Source: Hysterangium stoloniferum (lineage: Eukaryota > Basidiomycota > Agaricomycetes > Hysterangiales > Hysterangiaceae). Taken from it: a stretch of DNA of 64,000 bases. Positions within the stretch are counted from its first letter, which is position 1. Each line of letters opens with the position of its first letter. The DNA lies in the NCBI GenBank assembly GCA_015178975.1, contig WHVD01000103.1:124001-188000 (forward strand), read 5' to 3'. A model generated the notes under the pieces. It did no database searches and was not told where the DNA came from. It saw nothing but the letters and a program-made list of their open reading frames with translations. Shown one piece after another: positions 55,601 through 64,000 of the stretch. A program made the translations under genes and the position numbers.

Positions 55601-57077
55601 AGATGAACTTAGCCATTGTGGCTGCAACTAATATGGAAGCACGGCAGATTGATTACATCACAGCGTATCTCAATTCCACTCCACAAGCTACTACATACAT
55701 CGAACTACCTGACAGAGTGAAGGAGGAAGAGAAGGTCAGACAGTTAGAAAAGACACTATATGGAATGATGGATGGGGCAAACAATTGGTGGGGGACCTTG
55801 GATAAGGAAATGAGTGAGTTAGGCTACTACTGCTCAAAGGCTGACCCGTCAGTGCATTCTCAGCACTCGAACAGCAACACCACTATCACAAGTACCTATA
55901 CCAATGACACAACTGGCATATTGTCCTCGAAGGAAGAGGCTGAGTGGGTGAAGGAAGAATTAGGTTGGACCTATCAAATGAAAGACCTAGGAGACGTGAA
56001 CCTTGTACTAGGGATATGGATCAATCGAGACAGGGAACAGGGCACCATTAGAATTTCGCAATGCATGTATCTTGAACGCATCCTCGAACATTTCGGAATG
56101 CTCAAATCAAACTTGTGCACAACACTGTTACCACCTGGCATTATGCTGACCACCAAGGAACAGGCCCCCCAAACAACTGAGGACCACATTTTCATTTCAG
56201 ACAAACCCTACCATGAGCTACTAGGGTCAATTATGTATGCACAAATAGTGACACAACCAGATCTTTCCTATGCACACTTAGCAAATTTGCCTCGAACCCA
56301 GGATGGGTACCTTGGAACATGTTGACTCACGTTATCCACTACATCAAGGGGACCCTCAATTATAGTATCACTTATGGTGGCTCACACAGGAACCTCACCC
56401 CAGTGGGATACATTGACACAGACTATGCTGGAGACATTGACACATGCCAATCCTGTTCTGGATACATTTTCATCCAGGCAGGAGGTCCTACCACTTGGGG
56501 TTCAAAGTATCAACCCACAGTCACTTTGTCCACAACAGAGTCAGAATACATGGCACTCATGTATGAAACAGATACTATGGATGTACACGGCCATGGATGA
56601 AGTTGGGTTCCCACAACAGAAGCCAGCCATCTTGTACAACAATAATTCTGGGGTGGTTCTTTTGACCAAAAATACAAAACACAATACACGCATCAAGCAC
56701 ATTGACATATGATACCACTATATACGGGAACACATCGAAGAAGGGGACATAGAAGTATATCACATACCCTCTAACGAAAATCTCACTGATATGTTCATGA
56801 AACTGTTGGCAAGGGTGCTTTTCAACACACACTGTGTTTCATTACAACATTGCGAGGGCACACTGAGCCAGGGGGAGTGTTGAGATAGACTCGATTGCCC
56901 AAGTCTATGTCAAGTCAATATGACAATGCTAAGTAGTATCGCATCACTCTATGTACGTATGTCAAATTAACATGACCCTACCAAGCCATTACATGCCTTG
57001 GACATGTATACCACCATTGTAGTTCTTTTCTGTCACATATCCAAAACCTATTTAGCTAGCACAGTGGCAGCACTATA
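52626..57077 (+). mobile_element. Ty1/copia fossil, nearly full coding length
   Basis: Plus strand: Gag 52626-53612 (LTSYWGSKTPSPEEW, HTVNKCFKPGGG zinc-knuckle region), protease about 53590-53760 (SDHFFTNINDFVSY), pre-integrase 54061-54230 (WYRHLGHVSYDTVQ), integrase about 54240-54720, RT 55507-56320 (SYLNSTPQATTYIELPD-like YLNSTPQATTYIELPD, DLGDVNLVLGIWI), RNase H 56319-56712 (SKYQPTVTLSTTESEYMAL), purine tract GCCAGGGGGAG, 3' LTR from 56878 (TGTTGAGATAGAC). The LTR is interrupted after 57077 by a solo LTR and resumes at 57867. About ten breaks or so; old. Related to the copia at 33.2-39.3 kb. Confidence 0.88.
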
Positions 57078-57866
57078 TGTTAAGAACAGAAACTGACTGA
57101 TGTCAGTAGGCCGACAGGGACCGAATGGAAGGACTTGGTTTCAGCTTATGTGCTGCACCTTGCAAGTTACCGTCGGGTGTCCTTAAATTTCGGGCAGGTG
57201 GAAACCAGTCCTGTTGAGTAAACCTCTTGGTAAACTACCAATCAGAAAACAAAGGATAAGTCAAGGGTTAGGTCGGAGAGTCGGAGACTGAGAGTCACAG
57301 ATTAGAGGTTGAAGTCGTAAATGTAGGTTGAATTGTAAATCAGATGGAGTCGGAATGTGGTGGTCATGAATAGATACTGGAGTTGGAGATTAGAGGGGTA
57401 TCTAAGTTGATATTCTGATTGTCCAGTAGTTACATTACAGCGGGTCTATATACGAGTTATTGGCATCTAGAAACCACTAACTAAGGGAAGAGCAGAAACA
57501 CGATTGACAAATAAACTTGACTAGGAACCAGTAGGTTACGATAATATTGGAAGCCATGATTTAGCCGAGAGTGGGATTACAAGAAAAGGGAATAGTCCAC
57601 AGGCTACAAGTATATACGGGCATATGTGAAACATAGAGTAAAATGGATTATCATAATGAAAGGGGATGTATCAAAACATAACCAGATGGTACAAGTATAT
57701 TTTGACAGGGGCATAAATGGGGTTTGATTGCCATGAAGGTATATGTCAGTGTCGGTGTTCCAACGGTTGCCGAAATGATGACTTGATCAATAACTTGGAA
57801 CATCAATAGACGGTAGTATCCTCAGGGACCATCGGGTTGTGACATGGTTATGACATGGTCATAACA
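57078..57866 (+). mobile_element. solo LTR inserted in the copia 3' LTR
   Basis: 789 bp from TGTTAAGAAC to CATAACA with an exact 5-bp duplication CTATA (57073-57077, 57867-57871). Contains the shared motif (GGTTTCAGCTTATGTGCTGC, about 57138). No internal coding sequence. Confidence 0.92.
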
Positions 57867-57869
57867 CTA

Positions 57870-57907
57870 TACCTCAGTCGAACCACCCTTACGTGTCGAC
57901 TGAGGTA
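57870..57907. other. 12-bp perfect inverted repeat
   Basis: TACCTCAGTCGA and TCGACTGAGGTA separated by 14 nt, just beyond the solo LTR. The loop sequence ACCACCCTTAC recurs at about 57996. Could be a regulatory or structural element of the copia LTR. Confidence 0.7.
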
Positions 57908-58590
57908 CATTAATATTCCTATAGTTTTCAGTTACAGTCAGCTCACTAAAATATGTTGTAGCATACTTTGTTACAGGTAACAAATATAGATGAACCACCC
58001 TTACATGTCGATGAGCATACTTTGTTACAATAATGGCTAACTGTAATGTATTAGCCTTATTTTAATATTATTTTCTGGAAAAAGGAGTCCAATGCTCTAT
58101 CAAAGTATGCAAATACTCAATTCACTACAAGGTAAAATAATTTAAGTATTTGATATTAATCAGTGGCAGCCTAAATAGACTTAGAACCCCTGAAGTCAAG
58201 AGTTTACTTGAATATATGCACCCTACTTCGCAAAGAAGGTTTTGAGAGCTGCTTGTGCAAGCTTGTTCTTTTTCTGTGATAACAACTACTAAAATAAGAA
58301 TAACAATTTACTGATTCCAAAGCTAGATTTAAATTCAATGCTAGCTAGTTTATATATATTTTATACTATTTATCAAACAGTAAAAATATTTATAAACAGG
58401 TCAAAGGATTAGATATAGAATAAAACACTATTTGGCTAATATATGCTTTATTTACACTAACCTACAGGGTCTACTGTGATACTAACTTATCAGGATCTTA
58501 ATGTAGTCTTAATGATTCTGCAAGAATATTCTCAGTATTTAACTATAAGCCAAACCAGGAGAAACTAGAATTATATTCTAATTTCAAACA
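57908..58590. other. AT-rich, no gene
   Basis: Short direct repeats (GCATACTTTGTTAC near 57962 and 58016). No coding feature. Confidence 0.4.
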
Positions 58591-58619
58591 ATAAAACAAC
58601 AATTTATTTATTACTTAGT

Positions 58620-58905
58620 TGATAGCCAACAACTCTAACTGAGGTGGCAACGGATTCCAACAACTTTAAATAGAAGTTAGAAAAAGTAATAAAGCCAGCT
58701 ACTCAATTAAGAGGTGGCAAGGGGGAACAAATAAGTCAACAACTCAGATTGAGGTGACAGGGAGAACAAAGATCAGTCAACAACTCAGATTGAGGTGACA
58801 AGGGATCTTATTGGGCCAACAACTCTGATAGAGGTGGCAAGGGTTTCCAACAGCTCTGATAGAGGTGGAATTAAATGTCCAACTGCCCAGATTGGGGTGG
58901 AGTAG
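58620..58905. repeat. minisatellite, about 35-42 bp units
   Basis: About eight units built on CCAACAACTCAGATTGAGGTG followed by GCAAGGG or ACAGGG, with variable spacers. Confidence 0.8.
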
Positions 58906-59094
58906 CCTGCTTGCTGCAGTGACACACAGATGTGGTGTAAATGGGTTGATAAAATTGGTTATATTTCATGGCTGGAGCAGAGCTCCTTATATACACTGAG
59001 ATGTGAGACATTTAGAGACATATTGAACTTTATTTCTATCCTATTTTAGCTATTTTACTTGGAATGTTTTAGACATTTCCGCCATTCTCTACTG

Positions 59095-59200
59095 TAGCAT
59101 ATATGATGACATAATGTATGACATAATATTCTCAGATGACATAACATATGACTTAATATTCCCAAATGACATAATGTATGACATAATATTCCCGCGCATT
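59095..59200. repeat. tandem repeat, about 33-bp units
   Basis: Three units of ATGACATAATGTATGACATA followed by ATATTC(C/T)C. Confidence 0.85.
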
Positions 59201-59221
59201 GTGTGATAAGCGCCAGGTGGC

Positions 59222-59490
59222 CGGTTTGAAGATATATAGTTAAAAAAGAATAAAAAGTAGAAATTTTGTAGCTCCCTCAATTTATAAGATAAAAATGCAA
59301 AGTAAATTGCATAAATTCAATATAAATTAAGAGAATATTGTACAACTTTTATAATCGCGATATAAGTACATTTAGAAGCCTTTGTTAAGAATTCGTTTTG
59401 GGGAAATTGCGAAAAATAGGAAAAACCTTTAAAAATACATAACACTAACCTATAACAATTATACTAATAGAAGTATCAGTAATTAGTTAT
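59222..59490 (-). repeat. AT-rich dispersed repeat, copy 2
   Basis: Reverse-complement match to 26655-26905. No coding capacity. Confidence 0.7.
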
Positions 59491-59620
59491 TGTGCATTAT
59501 TTGATAAACATCTAACCTCAGTCTCGTAGAATGTAAATGAAAACTGAGAAAAAACTTTCTAACTCAGACTTACAGGATATAATGCTTTTGATGCCGCATC
59601 AATATATAGTAAAGTTGCTT

Positions 59621-59742
59621 GGTGGGTGGTGGGTGTTTTTAGGCGCCGCAGGCCCTATTTGTGAGGGCGCGCAGCGCCCGAACCTCACTGTGTGACTAAG
59701 CTGAGGGCACATTAGCACCCGAAGTCTCTTATTAGTCAGTGC
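59621..59742 (+). repeat. GC-rich leader, copy 1, before a tandem array
   Basis: Shares GGTGGGT..GTGGGTG, TTTTAGGC, GTGAGGGCGC, GCCCGAAC and a final TTAGTCAG(T/C)GC with 61554-61662, in the same order. Contains GGGCGCGCAGCGCCC, a strong hairpin, and a second weaker copy of that motif (GAGGGCACATTAGCACCCGA). Confidence 0.8.
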
Positions 59743-60290
59743 GGGAGCAAATCCAGAGGCTTTTTGCCATTTGCAGGAGCATTGTTGACACCGCGGGAGC
59801 ATTTCTGCACTCGCGGGAGTATTTTTGGCGCCGCGGGAGTATTTTGTCACTTGCGCGGAGGTATTTCATGACGGCGGGAATATTGTTACACGTGTGGGAG
59901 TATTTTGTCACATGCACGGAGGTATTTTCCGATGCCGCAGGAGTATTGTTACATGCACGGGAGTATTTTGTCACGTGCATGGAAGTATTGTTACATGTGC
60001 AGGAGCATTTTTTGAATGCGCGGGAGTATTTTGTAACGCTGCGGGAGTATTTGTCACATGTGCGGAACCATTTCACAGGGCCTAATGAAGACATTTCCCA
60101 CGACTCGCCAAGTAACATTGCCCGCGCCCTTCCAATAAGCATTTCTCACGACATTTCCGGGGGAATTTCCCATGCCCTTCACAGATGGATTTTCCATACC
60201 TTTCGCGGAACTATTTCCCGCGCCCCTCACGGGCGCATTTTCCACACATTTCGCGGAACTATTTCCCATGCCCCTGTGAAGCCATTTCCC
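59743..60290. repeat. tandem array A (GCGGGAGTATTTTGTCAC-type units)
   Basis: The first half is about 15 units of 24-36 bp around GCGGGAGTATTTTGTCAC(A/G)TG. The second half (60090-60290) has CATTTCCCRCGCCCYTC and TTTCGCGGAACTATTTCCC units. Confidence 0.9.
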
Positions 60291-60339
60291 TGGAGAAGGA
60301 TGGTAAATCCCTGGAGGAGGTCTACATGGTTTTCCGGGT

Positions 60340-60595
60340 TAATTAAAATGAAATACAATAAATCAAAATCAAATGTTTAAAAATAGAATAAAATAGAATA
60401 AACCAAAGTAAAATGTAATAAATCAGAATAAAATACAATGAGTCAAAATAAAATGCAATAAAACAAAATAAAATAAAATAAAATAAAATAAAATAACATA
60501 AAATACAATAAATAACACTAAATTCAAATGAAGTACAATAAATTAAAATAAAATATAATAAACTAAACTAAATTACATAAAGTAAAATATGAAAC
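60340..60595. repeat. AATAAAATAAAAT-type low-complexity tract
   Basis: Imperfect 5- and 10-bp repeats of AATAAAATAC/AATAAATCAA, including nine near-perfect AAAAT units about 60465-60500. Confidence 0.9.
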
Positions 60596-60597
60596 TA

Positions 60598-61410
60598 TTG
60601 CACCTTTTGTCACTATTGCACCTTTTGTCACTGTTGCACCTTTTGTCACTGTTTCACCTTTTGTAGCTGTCATTTCCATTTGTCACCATTGTTTCCATTT
60701 GTCACCATTGTTTCCCTTTGTGACTGTTGTTTCCCTTTGTGAAGGTTGTTTCCCTTTGTGACTGTTGTTTCCCTTTGTGACCTTTGTTTCCCTTTGTGAC
60801 CTTTGTTTCCCTTTGTGACCTTTGTTTCCCTTTGTGAACATTGTTTCCCTTTGTGAACGTTGTTTCCCTTTGTGAATGTTGTGTCCTTATGTGAACGTTG
60901 ATGCCTTTGTAACCATTGATGCCTTTGTGAACATTGTGTCTTTTTGTGAATGTTGTGTCCTTTTGTAACTGTTGATTCCTTTTGTAACTGTTGATTCCGT
61001 TTGTAACCATTGATTCCTTTTGTAACCATTGATTCCGTTTGTAACCATTGATTCCGTTTGTAACAGTTGATTCCGTTTGTAACCGTTGATTCCTTTTGTA
61101 ACCGTTGATTCCTTTTGTAACCGTTGACTCCTTTTGTAACCGTTGACTCCTTTTGTAACCGTTGAGTCCTTTTGTAACCTTTGACTCCTTTTGTAACTTT
61201 TGACTCCTTTGTAACCGTTGACTCCTTTGTACCCGTTCTACAAACACTTTCCGTTGTTTCCTTTGTAACTGTTGTTTCCTTTGTAACCGTTGTTTCCTTT
61301 GTAACTCTGTTCTCTGAACACTTTCCGTTCTCTGAACACTTTCCGTTCTCTGAACACTTTCCGTTCTCTGAACACTTTCCGTTCTCTGAACACTTTCCGT
61401 TCTCTACACA
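60598..61410. repeat. tandem array C (18-20 bp units)
   Basis: About forty units: first four of TTGCACCTTTTGTCACT, then TTTGTGACCTTTGTTTCCC types, then TTTGTAACCGTTGATTCC types, finally six of CTCTGAACACTTTCCGTT. Units change gradually along the array. Several frames stay open for 180-250 codons only because unit length and composition allow it. Confidence 0.93.
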
Positions 61411-61466
61411 CTTTCGTTCAAACAATGAGTCTCAGAAATACTTAAGAGTGATGGACACGGGGGGGT

Positions 61467-61487
61467 TTGGGGGGCAAAGCCCCCCAA
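61467..61487. other. strong G/C hairpin
   Basis: TTGGGGGGC and GCCCCCCAA pair perfectly around AAA. It lies in the unique sequence between array C and the second leader. Confidence 0.85.
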
Positions 61488-61553
61488 CAAGCCGGAGCCC
61501 GCAGCGTAGCAAGGGTTCCCAGGCTTGTCCAATCCAATAAGTGAAAGGAGCAT

Positions 61554-61662
61554 GGTGGGTCCGTGGGTGCTTTTAGGCACTGTGAGGGCGCAGAGTGCCC
61601 GAACTCCCTCTGTAAAAGGCAGGTAAAAGGTACCATCAGCTTAGTCACCTCCTTAGTCAGCG
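61554..61662 (+). repeat. GC-rich leader, copy 2, before a tandem array
   Basis: Partner of 59621-59742. Carries GGCACT...AGTGCC able to pair, GAGGGCGCAGAGTGCCCGAA, and ends CTTAGTCAGCGC directly before array D. Confidence 0.8.
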
Positions 61663-62282
61663 CACCCATCCCACAGTGCACCCATCCCACAGTGCACCCA
61701 TCCCACAGTGCACCCATCCCACAGTGCACCCATCCCACAGTGCACCCATCCCACAGTGCACCCATCCACACACCTATCCACCACGCGCCCATCCACGACG
61801 CACACACTCCCATTCATTGTGCACCTGCACCCATCCGCTGCGCACCCATCCACCCACACCCATCCACCGTGCACCCATCCACCGTGCACCTGCTCCCATC
61901 CACTGCACACCCATACACCCACACCCATCCAATCCGCTATGCACCCATCCACCTGCACCCATCCACCGTGCACCCGTCCACCGCGCACCCATCCACTGCG
62001 CACCTGCTCCCATCCACCGTGCACCCATCCACCCACACCCATCCACTGCGCACCCATCCATCGTGCACCTGCACCCATCCGCTGCGCACCCATCCACCCG
62101 CACCCATCCACCGTGCACCCATCCACCGCGCACCCATCCATCGTGCACCCATCCACCGCGCACCCATCCATGACGCACTCACTCCCATCCATCGCACACC
62201 CATCCACCGCGCACCCATCCACCGCGTACCCATCCATGATGCACTCACTCCCATCCACCGCGCACACACTCCCATCCATGGG
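61663..62282. repeat. tandem array D (15-16 bp units)
   Basis: About forty units. The first seven are GCACCCATCCCACAGT; the rest are mostly GCACCCATCCACCGT with (C/T)(A/G) variants and CTGCTCCCATCCAC or ACTCCCATCCA inserts that recur in a higher-order pattern. Confidence 0.93.
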
Positions 62283-62430
62283 CACATGCCTGCCCGCCCA
62301 CTCGGGCACAAACCGGCAAAGTGTGTTCCATTTGCCAATGCGCACACACGCTGCACCTGTTGGCAAGGCACTGTGCCCATTTGTGTCCGATTGGGCGTGC
62401 ACCGCTCTGATCGGCCCCTCCAGTTGGTGC
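62283..62430. other. unique spacer between arrays D and E
   Basis: GC-rich, not repetitive within the window; includes short inverted matches (TGCCAACAGG/CCTGTTGGCA-type) around 62355. No gene. Confidence 0.5.
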
Positions 62431-63955
62431 GTGTCCCCTTTCCTTCTCTCTTCATCCTCCTCTGATCGTCCTCATCTCTTTCCTCCAGGATGTGTGTCCC
62501 CTTTCCTTCTCTCTTTGTCCATCTGTCTTTCCTCCAGTTGCTGTGGGTCCCCTTTTCTTCTCTCTTCATCCTCCTCTGATGGCCTCCTCTCTCTTTCCTC
62601 CAGGACGTGTGTGTACCCTTTCTTTCTCTCTTCGTCCTCCACTCATAGGCCTCCTCTCTTTCCTCCAGGAAGTGCATGTACCCTTTCCTTCTCTCTTCGT
62701 CCTCCTCTGATGGCCTCCTCTCTTTCCTCCAGCAAGTGTGTGTCCCCTTTCCTCCTCTCTTTGTTCTCCTCTGATTGTCCTCCTCTCCCTTTCCTCCAGC
62801 GAGTGCGTGTACCCTTTCCTTCTCTCTTTGCCCTCCTCTGATCATCCTCCTCTCCCTTTCCTCCAGTGAGTGTGTGTACCCTTCCCCTCTCCCTTTTTTC
62901 TCCAGGAGGTGCGTGTACCCTGTCTTTCTCTCTTTGTCTTCTTCTGATTGCCCTCCTCTCTCTTTCCTCCAGGAGTTGCATGTAGCCTGTCTTTCTCCCT
63001 TTGTCCTCCTCTCTTTCCTCCAGGCGGTGGGTGTACAGTTTCCTTCTCTCTTCATCCTCCTCTGATTGGCCCCCTCTCTTTCCTCCAGGATGTGTGTCCC
63101 CTTTCCTCCTCTGATCGGCCTCCTCTTTCCTCCAGCCGGTGCGTGTTCCTTTTCCCCCCTCTCTCTGTCCTCCTCTGATGGGCCCCCTCTCTTTCCTCCA
63201 GCCGGTGTGCATTCCCTTTCCTTCTCTCTCTGTCCTCCTCTGACTGGCCTCCTCTCTCTTTCCTCCAGTGTGTGCAGGTACTGTTTCCCTCTTCCTCTCT
63301 CCTCTGACTGGCCCTCTCTCTCTTTCCTCCAGCCAGTGTATGTACAGTTTCCTTCTCTTTCTGTCTTCCTCTGACTGGCCTCCTCTCTCTTTCCTCCAGC
63401 TGGTGTGTCTACCATATCCTTCTTCCTCCGTCCTCCTCTGATCACTGATTGCCCCCCCCCCCCTCTCTCCTTCAGCCAGTCTGTGTCTGTTTCCTTCTTC
63501 CTCCATCCTCTTCTGATCAGCCTCCTCTTTCTTTCCGCCAACGAGTGCGTGTATCATTTCCTTCACCTTTGTCCTCCTCTGATTGTCCTCCTCTCTTTCC
63601 TCCAGCCAGTGTGTGTACCATTTCCTTCACTCTCCGTCCTGCTCTGAATGGGCCCCTCTCTCTTTCCTCCAGATGGTGCGTGTACCATTTATTTCTCTCT
63701 CCATCCTGCTCTGATTGGCCTCTCTTTCCTCCAGGTGGTGCATGTACCATTTCCTTCTTCCTCCATCCTGCTCTGATCAGCCCCATCTCTCTTTCTTCCA
63801 GGGTGCCTGTGCTGTTTCCTTCTCTCTTTGTCCTCTGATTGACCTCCTCTCTCTTTCCTCCAATGAGTGTGTGTACTATTTCCTTCTCTCTTCCTCCCCA
63901 TCTGATTGGCCTCCTGTCTGTCCTCCCAGAGGTGCGTGTCCCCTTTCCTTCTCTT
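62431..63955. repeat. tandem array E (about 58-bp units)
   Basis: About 25 units of CTCTCTTTCCTCCAG, a variable 8-12 bp, GTGTGTACC, TTTCCTTCTCTCT, then CGTCCTCCTCTGATTGGCC. Pyrimidine-rich on the plus strand. The array runs to about 20-45 bp from the window edge. Confidence 0.93.
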
Positions 63956-64000
63956 TTTGTCCTCTGATCACAGCAATCCTAAAATAAAAATAATATACAT

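Noticed and set aside
57870-57907. Inverted repeat as a MITE terminus
   Set aside because: No flanking target duplication and the two arms are only 14 nt apart; better described as a hairpin.
60670-61425. A 251-codon Lys/Thr/Gln-rich frame
   Set aside because: It is array C translated; several frames are open at once and there is no start, domain or splice context.
61663-62282. CRISPR-like array
   Set aside because: Units abut without unique spacers, and the genome is eukaryotic; it is a minisatellite.
61937-63541. A 534-codon minus-strand open frame (and a 377-codon plus-strand one at 61708-62841)
   Set aside because: They run through tandem arrays D and E. Openness follows from repeat composition; the predicted peptides are only the repeated unit.

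Overview
The window is repeat-rich DNA from a filamentous basidiomycete, most likely an Agaricomycete. This is inferred from host genes with several 45-70 nt introns (GT..AG, CTGAC/CTAAC-like branch sites), Agaricomycete-type gene families (an XPG-like nuclease and a probable MLKL-N-domain-like/kinase-like protein), and the retroelement mix (chromodomain Ty3/gypsy, Ty1/copia, tyrosine-recombinase DIRS/Ngaro-like). Host genes are few and mostly damaged; mobile elements and tandem repeats fill most of the space.

Layout. 0.4-2.8 kb: fragments of unrecognised minus-strand genes, partly duplicated. 3.3-8.4 kb: a broken DIRS/Ngaro-like element on the minus strand with a 25-bp minisatellite in its RT region. 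8.7-20.2 kb: a multi-exon minus-strand host gene split in a coding exon by a young, nearly whole 8.76-kb Ty3/gypsy element (9547-18303; 278-bp LTRs, one difference, GTAAC target duplication). 21.0-22.6 kb: a Tc1/mariner transposon with about 220-bp inverted ends. 22.6-25.3 kb: a minus-strand gypsy fossil with its 5' LTR. 25.6-26.5 kb: a TRIM-like LTR element with no coding capacity. 28.6-33.2 kb: a 2-kb tandem duplication of an F-box-like gene, one copy open, one frameshifted. 33.2-39.3 kb: a minus-strand copia fossil holding a solo LTR, which holds a Gag-only LTR element (three levels of nesting). 39.8-41.5 kb: a decayed XPG/FEN1-like nuclease gene. 46.0-47.1 kb: a palindrome with about 530-bp arms. 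47.1-51.5 kb: a plus-strand chromovirus fossil with a nested solo LTR and an antisense Cys6 ORF. 51.7-52.3 kb: a copia gag piece. 52.6-57.9 kb: a second copia fossil with a solo LTR in its 3' LTR. 58.6-64 kb: AT-rich DNA passing into a mosaic of tandem arrays, two of which start behind the same GC-rich leader.

Common threads. Several otherwise different LTRs share one short motif (core GGCTTCAGCTTATGTGCTGC, able to form a CAGC/GCTG hairpin). The three measurable LTR pairs differ by transitions only, mostly at CpG, as expected from cytosine methylation and deamination or RIP-like mutation. The XPG-like gene has lost active-site acids by changes of the same G-to-A type. The overall picture is a transposon graveyard with at least one recent insertion that disrupted a candidate cell-death or immunity-type gene.
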